Source: Fredinandcohnia quinoae (GTDB lineage: Bacteria; Bacillota; Bacilli; Bacillales; Bacillaceae_L). Taken from it: 64,000 nt of DNA. This document shows, piece after piece, positions 17,162-26,359 of this stretch. Position numbers and translations under genes: made by a program. The notes beneath the pieces are model-generated. The model did not search any database, had not been told where the DNA came from, and was given only the letters and a program-made list of their open reading frames with translations. The DNA lies in assembly GCF_022427965.1 (NCBI RefSeq), contig NZ_JAKTTI010000003.1, positions 62,001 to 126,000 on the forward strand. The letters run 5' to 3'. Positions within the stretch are counted from its first letter, which is position 1. Every line of letters starts with the position of its first letter.

Positions 17162-17794
17162 TTATTCTCTTAGTACGGTAGATAGGGAAATAAGAATTGG
17201 TCCAGCGAAATCGGATGCCTCCGCCCCTTTTGGATTATGAAGGCGGAACAGAAAAGCATCGCCCGATTCCGAGGTCCATACGATATAATCACTAATGCCT
17301 TCCTTTCCGGAAGCTTGAAGGTAGAGATCCGCGAAACCAAGTGGATGTTCAACCAACTCGCCGCTAAAATTGGACACATCACCGATTTGACTTAGCTCTT
17401 CCATACCCGCTACTTCAAGTTTAGTCAAATCATAATCGGATGGAAGTGGTTCAATATCAACGTAATATCCTGGATTACCACTCAATGATAGGTGACCAGT
17501 AGTTGCATCAAATGTAAATTTGTCAAAGACATACAAAGAAAATCCTTCCCCTTGGTGTAAAGTAGCCTCTAGTTTCTGATTCCCCTCAGATGTTAGCAAT
17601 TCAAAGCTTTCGACTGCTGGGCGAGTTTCTTTAGCAGTTGGATTTTGCTCGGAAGAAGAAGGCGAAACCGATTCAGTTTCTGGGGTCTCCTTTTTCGTAG
17701 TACTGGAAGGCTTTGTTTCTCCCGTACAAGCACTAAGCATGAAAACGATAACGAGTGCCGAGATACTTTTCCAAATGGAATATCGGCTTTTCAT
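17162..17794 (-). CDS. Predicted lipoprotein
   Basis: 210 residues from ATG 17794 (AAAGGAG, 7 nt). Signal peptide with a lipobox LSAC (Cys about residue 23), then a Ser/Thr/Glu-rich linker (about 24-65) and a folded domain. The mature domain has alternating beta-rich segments (GFSLYVFDKFTFDATTGHLSLSG) and ends near the C-terminus. Lipid-anchored to the outer face of the membrane. No family recognised. Confidence 0.75.
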   Translation of the reverse strand: MKSRYSIWKSISALVIVFMLSACTGETKPSSTTKKETPETESVSPSSSEQNPTAKETRPAVESFELLTSEGNQKLEATLHQGEGFSLYVFDKFTFDATTGHLSLSGNPGYYVDIEPLPSDYDLTKLEVAGMEELSQIGDVSNFSGELVEHPLGFADLYLQASGKEGISDYIVWTSESGDAFLFRLHNPKGAEASDFAGPILISLSTVLRE

Positions 17795-18155
17795 TGTAAT
17801 CGCTCCTTTCAAATTAGAACTTTTTTTCTAAAGTGTATTTACTCTTACTTTATGCTCCTTAAATATTAGACGGATAAAGGTTAAATTAGTTACTTATTTA
17901 TTCCCTAAAATTGGCCCATTTCAATGAATTTTTTTACTCATTTTCTTTCACCACATTCTGCCGCTTTCTTTGCCTGGATATATTTTTGTTTTAAATGTTT
18001 TTATTAAAAAAACTCTTTAAGAATTGTTTGGATCTTATAGATGGGTGAATTTTTGTATCTTGTGGACTGGTATCAAAGTTGAATAAATCAAATCTTATAG
18101 GTAAAAATACTATTGATTTAAATGCACTATATTTTTATTCAAAAGGAGGTTGTTT
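17795..18155. other. AT-rich intergenic region
   Basis: Contains the RBS of the gene at 18156 (AAAGGAGGT, 18142-18150). Otherwise I see no gene, repeat or strong hairpin. Confidence 0.5.
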
Positions 18156-18641
18156 ATGATAAGGAAATGGAAAATGTATTTGATACTGGTTCTGCCTTGG
18201 TTAACTGTAAAAAAACTTGGAAAAAACTCATTACTCCGTTTCCTGCCAACTATTGTTTTTAGTGACTTAGTTATTGCATTAATAAGTGAACTATCTCAAA
18301 AGTTAAAATGGTGGAAAGTAAAAAATCCGTTATTTCCAAAATTAGCAACTGATGTCTCTTTTGTTTTTGGTCCTTTTACTATTATAAATTTATGGATCTT
18401 TAAACTGACATTCAAAAGATTCTGGTTATATTTATTGACCAATATATTTGCCGACTACTTATTTGCCTATCCATTAACAACCTTTGCAGAAAAACTACGC
18501 ATATATAAAATGGGAAGAATGAGCCGAAAGCAGCTTTTCCTTTTAAGCCTCGCGGTAGCAGTACTTAACTACTTGTATCAATCATTATTTGTTGAACCTT
18601 TAAGGAGGAATCAGACGACTGATGATAATAAAGAACCCTAG
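18156..18641 (+). CDS. Small integral membrane protein, paralogue of the gene at the window start
   Basis: 161 residues from ATG 18156 (5 nt after AAAGGAGGT). About four membrane segments; the second half (GPFTIINLWIFKLTFKRFWLY, then a P-rich turn) aligns with the partial protein at 1-321. Basic cytoplasmic loops. Unknown function; no neighbour suggests one. Confidence 0.65.
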   Translation: MIRKWKMYLILVLPWLTVKKLGKNSLLRFLPTIVFSDLVIALISELSQKLKWWKVKNPLFPKLATDVSFVFGPFTIINLWIFKLTFKRFWLYLLTNIFADYLFAYPLTTFAEKLRIYKMGRMSRKQLFLLSLAVAVLNYLYQSLFVEPLRRNQTTDDNKEP

Positions 18642-18691
18642 TTTAGTTGTTATTCAAAACTAAGGTTCTTTTAATAAATATACCCTTTACT

Positions 18692-19654
18692 TTAAATGTT
18701 CTTTCTAATTCCCCTAACTTCCTCCACACTTAATCTAGTCATCTTTGCAATCTTTTCATCTGAAAAGTGTTCACGAATTAGTTCCATTGCAAAATTTTTA
18801 CGTTCCTCTAATTTTCCTTCTTGTTTTCCTTCATATCTCTCTTGTTTGAATGCATCCGCTAGAGTAGGTGATTTTTTCATTTGCTTTGAATAAATCATAT
18901 GATTAGCCTCCTTCTCAATTAATGGTATGATTTCTTTCCTTAATTCCCTTGTAAGTGTATTTGGTATTTGTAGTAGATAATCAATGAAGTAAAATAATGC
19001 GGTAATGTACAGTTCATGGGGATATTTGTCAGTGTCCAAAGCTGCTTCAAGTAATTTTCTTTTGATTTCAAATCTTTTATTATAGTCTGTCTTTGTTAAA
19101 TGTAAGTGAATCCCCGCTAAGATTGCTAAGGCGATTGGATTTGATGAGGTTTCTAACGATGGAATAGCTTCATGTGTAAATTTGTACGTATTGTAATGGT
19201 ATATTACTTTTGTACCGTAAAAGGAATATTGATATGGTTCAGGTTGAAATGAATGAGAAACATCTGTAACAACTGCAATTGCATAGACTTCCGTTGAAAA
19301 TCGATCATACAATCGGTAGAAATATTGGAACATCCTTTTAGAAAGTTCGGGATCTTGACTTCCCTGAACTTCAATATGGATAAGGATATATTTTTCCAAG
19401 CCATCCTTTAAATATACCTTAACAACCTTATCTACATAATTTCTTCCCTTTTTTACTTTTATAATTTCTTGAAACAATTCTTGTTCCAAAAAATCATGTC
19501 CCTTCATAAAATCAATTGCCTCAAAAAGATCCGGAGCAAAAAATAGAATAAATTCTTCGAACAAGTCACCAATGACTTTCTTCCAAAGACCATCATAATC
19601 AGTTTGTTGATGATTGTATTCGCTAGATTTTTCAAGCACTAGTAGATTTGTCAT
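18692..19654 (-). CDS. Rpn-family recombination-promoting nuclease / PD-(D/E)XK transposase-like protein
   Basis: 320 residues, full length for the family, RBS GGGATGTGG. N-terminal PD-(D/E)XK core: DLWKKVIGDLFEEF-like opening, ILIHIEVQGSQD with the catalytic E-x-Q, then SKRMFQYFYRLYDRF. The C-terminus carries the basic/acidic ERYEGKQEGKLEERKN repeat seen in many Rpn proteins and a short HTH-like tail. Rpn proteins promote RecA-independent recombination in E. coli; some are now linked to phage defence. A truncated copy lies at 12565-12875. Confidence 0.85.
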   Translation of the reverse strand: MTNLLVLEKSSEYNHQQTDYDGLWKKVIGDLFEEFILFFAPDLFEAIDFMKGHDFLEQELFQEIIKVKKGRNYVDKVVKVYLKDGLEKYILIHIEVQGSQDPELSKRMFQYFYRLYDRFSTEVYAIAVVTDVSHSFQPEPYQYSFYGTKVIYHYNTYKFTHEAIPSLETSSNPIALAILAGIHLHLTKTDYNKRFEIKRKLLEAALDTDKYPHELYITALFYFIDYLLQIPNTLTRELRKEIIPLIEKEANHMIYSKQMKKSPTLADAFKQERYEGKQEGKLEERKNFAMELIREHFSDEKIAKMTRLSVEEVRGIRKNI

Positions 19655-19839
19655 TAGTTTACCACATCCCTTTTGGAAATATAAGTATTCAAAAATATTA
19701 TACCAATTAAGAACATATGTTTCTATATATTTTCCGATTTAAAATTTTATACTCTCTTCAATCTATTTATTTTTCATTTTCTCTTTACTTAAGCATAGTT
19801 AAAAAATATTAAAAATAAATAACTGAGGCTTAATGAGAG

Positions 19840-20752
19840 AGGGTTTAAACCACGAAGATATCGAGGGAGAGTTTAGAAAATCAACAAATTTGGATATATG
19901 GGATTTCTATACTAGCCGGAGGAGTTTTTGGTCTTGCATACGAGGAGGTAGCGACCAGATTAAGCTGTACAATTTCTCCACTTATAGCCTTTCTCTTGTA
20001 TGCCATGTTTGCACAAATTCCATTTTTAAAATTGCGTGAAGCTATTTCAAATATGAGATTCATAGTAGCACTGCTAATTAGTAATTTTATAGCAGTTCCT
20101 CTCATCGTTTGGTTATTACTATTACTATTTCCACAATCCCCGCCTATTTTATTAGTATTTGTTTGGTTCTTCTTACACCCTGTATTGACTATGTAATAGT
20201 CTTTACTCAATTAGGAAAAGGAAATGAGAAATTAATGCTCGCCTCCACACCTATTTTATTTGTCGTCCAAATGGTATTACTACCATTATATTTATGGCTA
20301 TTTATCGGTGAAGAAATGATAGGAGTTGCTCATGCAAAGCCATTCCTGGAGGCATTTTTATTATTAATTGTTGTACCTCTTCTAGTCGCTGTAATGACCC
20401 AAATATATGCTAAAAAAAGCGAGCTCGGAGAAAAAGTATTAGGCGTGACAGCATGGTTTCCCGCTCCATTTATGACCTTTGTATTAATTGTAGTAGTAGC
20501 TTCACAAATTGGGAAGGTATACAGTGACATCTCGATTATAGTTCGAGTAATACGATATATGTTTTGTTTTTAATCATTACACCACTTGTATCTTGTCTAA
20601 TCGCATCCATTTTCGAATTAGATAGTGGGGCAGGAAGATCTTTGATTTTTAGTACAGGAACAAGGAACTCCCTTGTCGTCTTTCCTTTAGCGTTAGCTCT
20701 ACCTGATCTTGACCATTTCTCAATTGGTCCTTGGTCAAATCGTATAGTTTAA
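19840..20752 (+). pseudogene. Acr3/bile-acid-symporter-like arsenite transporter, frameshifted
   Basis: Three consecutive pieces in three frames reconstruct a single 10-TM transporter: frame 1 (about 19861-20196; ILAGGVFGLAYEEVA, IVALLISNFIAVP), frame 3 (about 20120-20555; LLTPCIDYVIVFTQLGKGN, LLPLYLWLFIG) and frame 2 (about 20555-20752; LIITPLVSCLIA, NSLVVFPLALALPDL). The P-C-x-D-x-V-I-V-F-T motif is that of Acr3-type arsenite exporters. There are at least two frameshifts, no clear start and a truncated C-terminus, so it is inactive. No arsR or arsC is near. Confidence 0.8.
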
Positions 20753-20760
20753 GTAGAACA

Positions 20761-20801
20761 CAAAAGCCGATTCCATCACATACGGGAATTCGGCTCTTTT
20801 A
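20761..20801 (+). terminator. Bidirectional rho-independent terminator
   Basis: AAAAGCCGATTCC / GGGAATTCGGCTCTTTT. It closely resembles the terminator at 23977-24016. Confidence 0.75.
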
Positions 20802-20856
20802 GGTTGTTATAACAAAAGATTGTAAAAGATAAAGTCAACTTTTATTATCATTTACT

Positions 20857-21297
20857 TCAACCGATGTTGGTCCGGTTAAAGTTTTCATTATCTTTGAACG
20901 CTCTTCTTCTTTTTATGTGCAGGATATTCTGCAGTCTTTCGTCTCTAAGGTAAATCCCTGCCCATGTTAATATCCCTAAATATACAGGAAATAAAGTATG
21001 AGAAAATAAGGGATTATCGATGCGAACGTGTGAAGCGACTACCCCACCCAAAAAACCTGTCAATAATATGGCTCCAAGTATAGATGTTTGTGGAATTGCA
21101 TATAGGATTACTGAAAGAAATGCAAGAAGACCAATGATTGTAACATGATTTTCAGCAAAGCCCATTTCAACCGTTCCTTCTACACTAACCGTAAGTTTAA
21201 ACAGCTTCGTAATGCTATCAAACAGCATAAATAGAATAACAATTCCACTCATCACACGCGCCGTCCAGAGCCGACCTTTAGAAATAGATTGATTCAT
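20857..21297 (-). CDS. DoxX-family membrane protein
   Basis: 146 residues with four predicted TM helices (RVMSGIVILFMLFDSITKL; IIGLLAFLSVILYAIP; ILGAILLTGFLGGVVASHV; FPVYLGILTWAGIYLRD), the DoxX-like layout including the conserved TGFLGGVVASHVR segment. RBS GGGAGAGG. It follows the DUF1801 gene by 18 bp and is probably in the same operon, controlled by the divergent TetR gene. Function in Bacilli is not firmly known. Confidence 0.85.
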   Translation of the reverse strand: MNQSISKGRLWTARVMSGIVILFMLFDSITKLFKLTVSVEGTVEMGFAENHVTIIGLLAFLSVILYAIPQTSILGAILLTGFLGGVVASHVRIDNPLFSHTLFPVYLGILTWAGIYLRDERLQNILHIKRRRAFKDNENFNRTNIG

Positions 21298-21315
21298 AAT
21301 ATCCTCTCCCTGCTC

Positions 21316-21654
21316 TTATAAGTTTGATGAAGCAAGTTGAACTAAGGAAATAAGCTGATTGTAATCAGGTTTCTCACCTTTAGCGATTTTCAATGTTTTT
21401 CTTTCTGAAGGACCATCAAAGTTTTTAGGAATATCAAGGTCTGTCGTATTAAATATCGTAAAACTGACAGCCTTCTTGGATGTTGAAATTACAGCAGCAT
21501 ATTTACCATTCTTCAAAAAATGAGGCTTTTTGTATTGCATTCTTTCCTGGGCTTCCGGGATAGCTTGATGCACTGCTTCACGAAGATCATCACATAGCTG
21601 TAATTGCCAAGGTTCCTCCAAGCTTTTAATAAAATCTGTAACTTCCAGATTCAT
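21316..21654 (-). CDS. DUF1801 (YdhG-like) protein
   Basis: 112 residues from ATG 21654, RBS AAGGAGGAG 7 nt away. The family pattern is visible: LREAVHQAIPEAQERMQYKKPHFLKNGKYAAVIST with the core strand VSFTIFN. Small cytosolic proteins of unknown biochemical role, often beside TetR regulators and DoxX genes, as here. Confidence 0.8.
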   Translation of the reverse strand: MNLEVTDFIKSLEEPWQLQLCDDLREAVHQAIPEAQERMQYKKPHFLKNGKYAAVISTSKKAVSFTIFNTTDLDIPKNFDGPSERKTLKIAKGEKPDYNQLISLVQLASSNL

Positions 21655-21700
21655 GAACCACTCCTCCTTCTTCATATGATTTTTAAAAATATTGCCTACT

Positions 21701-21724
21701 ATAACTTTACTAAAGGTAAGTTAT
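21701..21724. promoter_or_regulatory. Candidate TetR operator
   Basis: Inverted repeat ATAACTT-N10-AAGTTAT centred between the divergent DUF1801-DoxX operon and the TetR gene. Confidence 0.5.
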
Positions 21725-21853
21725 TAATCATTATAGTAAATCTTAACTTTACATTTGTCAAATTAAATTAGACCTAATTTTCAGTTAAACTTGACTTTAA
21801 GTAATATTATTTATAACATTAAGACAATAAAGGATTATGGAAGGTGAATAAGA

Positions 21854-22444
21854 TTGGGGAAGATCCGCAACGCAGAACGCACTCGTAAATCAATATTAGA
21901 AGCAGCAAGAGAAGAATTTTTCGAGAGGGGATATTCAGGGACACGTATTGAATCAATCGCCAAAAGAGCTGGTGTTAATAAACAATTGATTTATCATTAT
22001 TTTAAGGGGAAAGATCAGCTCGTCAATGAGACCATCAATGACTTTCTTACCTCCTTGCCAGCGGAGCATCTCGCATTGCCAGTTAATCCAGTACAAATTG
22101 CTGAGTTCAGATATCATGTAAACCAGGAATATTTGATGGATTTTCTTAAATTTACAGCTTGGGAAGCAATTGAAAAAGGTCCAAATAACTTAAAAGGGGT
22201 TCAACAACGCGAAAAGGTTCTTCAGTCATACAACGAAGATATGAAGGCCAAACAAGAAATGGGGTTAGTTCCAAAGGAAATCGATCCTACAATGATTACA
22301 TTAATGATGTCGAGCATAACAATATATCCTCTTCTTTATCCTGACGTAACTCGTATCATAACTGGTTTAGATCCAGAGGAACCTGAATTTAAAGAAAAAT
22401 GGACACATTTCCTTCGCCAGATAAGCGAACGAATCTTTCAGTAA
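21854..22444 (+). CDS. TetR/AcrR-family transcriptional regulator
   Basis: 196 residues from TTG 21854, chosen because GGAAGGTGA sits 6 nt upstream and no ATG fits. N-terminal HTH: RTRKSILEAAREEFFERGYSGTRIESIAKRAGVNKQLIYHYFKGKDQL. The C-terminal helical domain binds an unknown ligand. Divergent from the DUF1801-DoxX operon, its likely target. Confidence 0.88.
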   Translation: MGKIRNAERTRKSILEAAREEFFERGYSGTRIESIAKRAGVNKQLIYHYFKGKDQLVNETINDFLTSLPAEHLALPVNPVQIAEFRYHVNQEYLMDFLKFTAWEAIEKGPNNLKGVQQREKVLQSYNEDMKAKQEMGLVPKEIDPTMITLMMSSITIYPLLYPDVTRIITGLDPEEPEFKEKWTHFLRQISERIFQ

Positions 22445-22579
22445 AATATCAGAAGTACGTGCTACCGAAATAATATAACAAGTTCTCTTTTGAAGTACAA
22501 AAAGAGGAAAAACAATTTAAATGGTATCAACAAAAGTTGTAGATTGGTGAGCAATTAAGGAGACAGAAAAGTTGTAGCT

Positions 22580-22689
22580 GCGCTTATTCGGATAGATATA
22601 AGTTGCCGATTGGCGAACTCTACGGGCGAAGACAGGTGCGTAAGTTCGAAAAAGGCAGAGATGTAAAATTAACTAACGATAATAAGCGC
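22580..22689. repeat. Inverted-repeat-bounded non-coding element
   Basis: GCGCTTATT (22580-22588) and AATAAGCGC (22681-22689) form perfect 9-bp terminal inverted repeats around about 92 bp. Inside are a second inverted pair CGAACT / AGTTCG and GC-rich stretches unlike the flanks. A direct repeat AAAAGTTGTAG occurs at 22532 and 22568. No ORF. The whole 22445-22750 gap holds nothing else I can name. It resembles a small MITE or structured repeat. Confidence 0.5.
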
Positions 22690-22750
22690 ATCTTGTTGAG
22701 AGATATGGTCTAGCTAAAAAGATAAGGAATGCATCTCATCTCTCACTGGT

Positions 22751-23371
22751 TCAACCAACAATTAAACTAAATATACGTTCGTATGCATCATAAATTTTAT
22801 TTGCCTCTTGATGTTGTTTGAACTCATATTTATATTGACCAACAAATAAATCTAATTCACGAAGTTCAATAAAAATATTCACTAAAACCTTTGGAACCTC
22901 TTCCCACGAATAAATCTCGTCGATAATATCGGATATTTCATGATAGATTCTTTCGAATTGTTGTTCATCCATTCCATTGCCATTTTGTAGTTTTTGAAAA
23001 AAGTTTCCGTTTTCGTTGATTTTTTCAATCAACCCATCAATCACTTTCGCTTTTTCGGGCTCTACTTCCCCCTTTTCCTTCATACATCTTTGAATCAGCT
23101 TTTTAGTATAGTCAGCTGCATTCTTGATTCGGACAGATTCTTCATTACCATATATTAAAGAAAAGTTGTACAGTTCATCATACAGGCCAATTAAAGTATG
23201 GACGATTTCTCCCGGAATGCTTGGCCGATTTTCCCATTCATCCGCACAACCGGTGAGTGCCTTAATTAACTTTTCATATTCATTTTCATCGAAACCATTT
23301 CTCATTCGCAGCTCTACGAGTAAATTTATTTCCGCCCGTTCTAAGTCTTCTATTAGCTTTTTGTCTTTCAC
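22751..23371 (-). CDS. Helical protein with internal duplication, unknown function
   Basis: 206 residues from GTG 23371 (AGGGAGAGTGG just upstream); a GTG at 23401 would add ten residues but has a poor RBS. The chain consists of two related halves: LRMRNGFDENEYEKLIKAL with GLYDELYNFSLIYG, and LQNGNGMDEQQFERIYHEI with IELRELDLFVGQYK. No membrane segment, acidic, all-alpha in appearance. Unknown family. Confidence 0.65.
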   Translation of the reverse strand: MKDKKLIEDLERAEINLLVELRMRNGFDENEYEKLIKALTGCADEWENRPSIPGEIVHTLIGLYDELYNFSLIYGNEESVRIKNAADYTKKLIQRCMKEKGEVEPEKAKVIDGLIEKINENGNFFQKLQNGNGMDEQQFERIYHEISDIIDEIYSWEEVPKVLVNIFIELRELDLFVGQYKYEFKQHQEANKIYDAYERIFSLIVG

Positions 23372-23732
23372 AATCCCACTCTCCCTGAAAAGATCTTTCA
23401 CGAACTTGCATCAGTTTCATATGATTGCTTATCCCATTTGAATAATCCCTCCAGAGATATTAAAGCTTAAAAAGGGATTTCCAAATACTCGATTAAGTGT
23501 TGGCTCTACTTACCGTAAGTGTTACATCATTATCAACCAATGATCCCGTTACATAATCGCGTCCTATACGGACCACTTCATACCAGGATACTATCATTTT
23601 AGTAAAGGCTTAATATAAAATATTAATTACTTATTTGTTACCGAGTTGTTCCGCCAATCCGTTCATTATATGATATCAAAAACACTTTCTATCCACTAGT
23701 ATAGTAATGCTTTTACACACTAGGGATCTTGC

Positions 23733-23927
23733 ATTATTATCGTTCCGGGGAGTGCTAACTTAGTACAAAGTCTATTAAATGCTGACTTTGTGAATGACAT
23801 CAACATGATTATCCGCCCTGTTATCCTCGGAAGCGGTAAGCGATACCTTGGTTGCATTGGCGCAAGGAACGACTTTAAGCCCATTTATACACAACTCTAT
23901 GAAACAAGTGGCTCAATAAGACTTTGA
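23733..23927 (+). pseudogene. C-terminal remnant of a DHFR-like (RibD_C/YyaP) reductase
   Basis: 64 codons ending at TGA 23927 encode IIIVPGSANLVQSLLNADFVNDIN-like sequence followed by MIIRPVILGSGKR, the end of the dihydrofolate-reductase-like fold also seen in the intact gene at 30537. No start, and the NADPH-binding N-terminus is absent. The surrounding 23372-23732 and 23928-23976 hold no gene. Confidence 0.65.
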
Positions 23928-23976
23928 TATGAGATCGAAAGTAACCAAATAAAATAGACCTAGTTTAACAGCAGAA

Positions 23977-24016
23977 CAAAAAGCCAATTCCTTCGCACAC
24001 GGAATTTGGCTCTTTT
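23977..24016 (+). terminator. Bidirectional terminator
   Basis: AAAAAGCCAATTCC / GGAATTTGGCTCTTTT, between the DHFR-like remnant and the convergent VOC gene. Confidence 0.7.
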
Positions 24017-24059
24017 ACATACACTTCTTTTATAGTGATTTATTAAAATTTTGGATGGT

Positions 24060-24455
24060 TTACGGTTTGGTTATCATCCATGTAACACCGAATTTATCAA
24101 TAACTTCCCCATAATATGCTCCCCATGGCTGCATTGAAAAGGGGTACTTGTTTTCTCCCCCCTCGCCAAGCTTGGCATATGCCTCTCCTGCCTCAGACTC
24201 ATTGTCATAGGTTAAAGCTAAACTGATGCTACGGCTAGTAGAAATTGGCTCAAAGGAATCGGAGATCATGAGCATATTACTTCCGGCTACCATTAATGAC
24301 AGATGCATAACTTTATCCTTCATTGCTTCCGGAGTTCCCGGTGCCTCTCCGAATGTTTTAAGTGATACAATTTCCCCACCTAATGACTCTACATAAAAAT
24401 CCGCCTGGCTTCGAGCATCCTCTGACATTAAATAAGCGTTTAATTGTGTTCCCAT
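24060..24455 (-). CDS. VOC-superfamily (PhnB/glyoxalase-like) protein
   Basis: 131 residues, a PhnB-type vicinal-oxygen-chelate fold: AYLMSEDARSQADFYVESLGGE, then LSLMVAGSNMLMISD and the C-terminal PWGAYYGEVIDKFGVTWMI. Metal-site residues are only partly conserved, as in other PhnB-like proteins, whose role is unclear. Upstream lies the YCII/ECF sigma group on the same strand; YCII, VOC and ECF42 genes often cluster. Confidence 0.8.
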   Translation of the reverse strand: MGTQLNAYLMSEDARSQADFYVESLGGEIVSLKTFGEAPGTPEAMKDKVMHLSLMVAGSNMLMISDSFEPISTSRSISLALTYDNESEAGEAYAKLGEGGENKYPFSMQPWGAYYGEVIDKFGVTWMITKP

Positions 24456-24541
24456 TTTTTCAACAACCTTTCCATTTTAATTTGTCTTTCTATATATACG
24501 ACGAATAGTACTTCATTAAATCGACATAGGAAAAAACTTTT

Positions 24542-24976
24542 TTATATTTTTTTCAACATAGTAAGATGATCCTGTAAAGCGTCTTCTAGCGCTTTTAATC
24601 CTGGGTCTTTTTTGGATTCTAGTTTCTCTTTTAGTCTTCGAATTTCTATCTCATACTTACCTTTTGCCTCTGGAACCGGCATGCTTAACGCCCAATGTAG
24701 TGCCTCGTCCTCCGTACTCGCATCAATCACCATATATTCCGTGATAAGGTCTTGATTTACCGGAAGTGAGCCTGTCAATACCTGTGGTTTTCCGCCATCT
24801 TTTGGATATGTTATTCTTATACCGTTTGAACTTAACTGAAGTTTTTCATCGGCAAAAAGTACACCTTTCTTAGCTAGCGATCTCTTATACGAGATCATTG
24901 CATCGCGGTAATCCTTTCCGTTGGCTAGTTCTGCCTCCAAGTACTCTGTGGCTTTGATTATCAATAAGAATCTCAT
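24542..24976 (-). CDS. YCII-related (DGPF-type) protein, downstream copy
   Basis: 144 residues from ATG 24976 (AAGGAGG); the 34 codons upstream have no RBS. YCII fold: MRFLLIIKATE, LSSNGIRITYPKDGGKPQVLTGS (the DGPF position is degenerate, TGSLPV), YMVIDASTEDEALHWALSMPVP. Paralogous to the 144-residue protein at 26356. Such proteins are the usual genomic partners of ECF42 sigma factors; biochemical role unknown. Confidence 0.85.
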   Translation of the reverse strand: MRFLLIIKATEYLEAELANGKDYRDAMISYKRSLAKKGVLFADEKLQLSSNGIRITYPKDGGKPQVLTGSLPVNQDLITEYMVIDASTEDEALHWALSMPVPEAKGKYEIEIRRLKEKLESKKDPGLKALEDALQDHLTMLKKI

Positions 24977-25096
24977 TATTTTCCCCTCCTTATTTAAGTT
25001 GGAAGAAATGATGAGCAGAATAGACTGCTCACTTATTCCTTTACCAACACAACGAATAAGGAACGGGATAATCGACAAGGCTGAGAAAAAAATTTT

Positions 25097-26359
25097 TTAT
25101 GCAGATCCTTCTCCACATTCCTTCGCGCGATTTAGTAGAAGGGTTTGTTCACGTTCATTCTGGGTAAGAGATGCAGCACGTTCAAATTCTGTCCGCGCTT
25201 CATCAAAACGTCCTAGCTTCACAAGGAGATCCCCGCGAACACTCGGCAATAGATGATATTTCTTCAAGCTTTGGTCAGCATTCAACTGGTCTACAATCTG
25301 GATGCCAATGTCCGGACCAAATGCCATGGATATCGCAACTGCCCGGTTTAATTCTACGATTGGCGAGGGCATTACAATCGAAAGCGCTTCGTAAAGAACT
25401 GCAATCCGTGGCCAATCTGTCTCCTCAGGAGACGGTGCCTGAGCATGGCAAGCCGAGATGGCTGCTTGCAATGAATAAGGTCCAAGTGAACGTCCTAGCT
25501 TCCGGCTGCGCTCTAATGCTGCCAAACCACGGCGAATCAATAATTGATCCCACTGTGCCCGATTTTGATCCATCAGAAGAACAGGTTCTCCCTTTGAATT
25601 AACTCGAGTTTTGAACCGAGAAAATTGAATTTCCATTAAAGCAACAAGTCCATGAACTTCTGGTTCATTAGATGCGATTTCGGCAAGGACTCGTCCCAGT
25701 CTCAGTGCCTCTTGGCATAGTAAAGGACGGATCCAGTGTTCACCAGAAGTAGCTGAATAACCTTCATTAAACATAAGGTAGATCACTTCAAGCACAGTAG
25801 ACAGGCGATCATTAAGATCCTCTCCGTGAGGTACCTCAAAAGGAATCTTTTTTTCGTTAAGGGTCCTCTTAGCACGGACAATTCTCTGAGCAATGGTTGA
25901 TTCCGCGACAAGAAATGAACGTGAAATCTCTTCCTTGGTAAGTCCGCATAACAGTCGTAATGTTAAGGCAACTCTTGCCTCCTGGGACAATACGGGATGA
26001 CAGGTCATAAAAATCAGACGAAGGAGATCGTCACCAATCTCCCCATCCAGTACTTGATCCACATCTTCCACCGTATATAAATCTGTATTTTTAGCAATCT
26101 CTACATACTTTTGATCACCTATCTTCTTTCTTCGCAAAAGATCAATCGCACGCCGCTTCGCCGTTGTCATCAGCCATGCTCCAGGATTGTCTGGTATCCC
26201 GGCATGCGGCCATTTTTCAAGAGCAATCACCAAGGCATCCTGAGCTAGATCCTCTGCAAGACCGACATCGCGAACCATTCCGGTTAACTTTGCAATGAGT
26301 TTTGGTGACTCTATTCGCCATATCGCATCAATCGTTCTTTGTGTTTGAGGCAAACTCAC
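25097..26359 (-). CDS. ECF42-type RNA polymerase sigma factor with C-terminal extension
   Basis: 420 residues from GTG 26359, which overlaps the stop of the YCII gene (GTGA, 4 nt). Sigma region 2 (GLAEDLAQDALVIALEKWP, AWLMTTAKRRAIDLLRRKK), region 4 (LTLRLLCGLTKEEISRSFLVAESTIAQRIVRAKRTL), then about 230 residues of helical, TPR-like extension. This length and the YCII neighbours match ECF group 42, which has no anti-sigma factor; the extension is reported to be needed for activity. Probable target: its own operon. Confidence 0.92.
   Translation of the reverse strand: MSLPQTQRTIDAIWRIESPKLIAKLTGMVRDVGLAEDLAQDALVIALEKWPHAGIPDNPGAWLMTTAKRRAIDLLRRKKIGDQKYVEIAKNTDLYTVEDVDQVLDGEIGDDLLRLIFMTCHPVLSQEARVALTLRLLCGLTKEEISRSFLVAESTIAQRIVRAKRTLNEKKIPFEVPHGEDLNDRLSTVLEVIYLMFNEGYSATSGEHWIRPLLCQEALRLGRVLAEIASNEPEVHGLVALMEIQFSRFKTRVNSKGEPVLLMDQNRAQWDQLLIRRGLAALERSRKLGRSLGPYSLQAAISACHAQAPSPEETDWPRIAVLYEALSIVMPSPIVELNRAVAISMAFGPDIGIQIVDQLNADQSLKKYHLLPSVRGDLLVKLGRFDEARTEFERAASLTQNEREQTLLLNRAKECGEGSA

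Noticed and set aside
19840-20752. ars operon
   Set aside because: The Acr3-like sequence is frameshifted twice, and no arsR, arsC or arsA is nearby.
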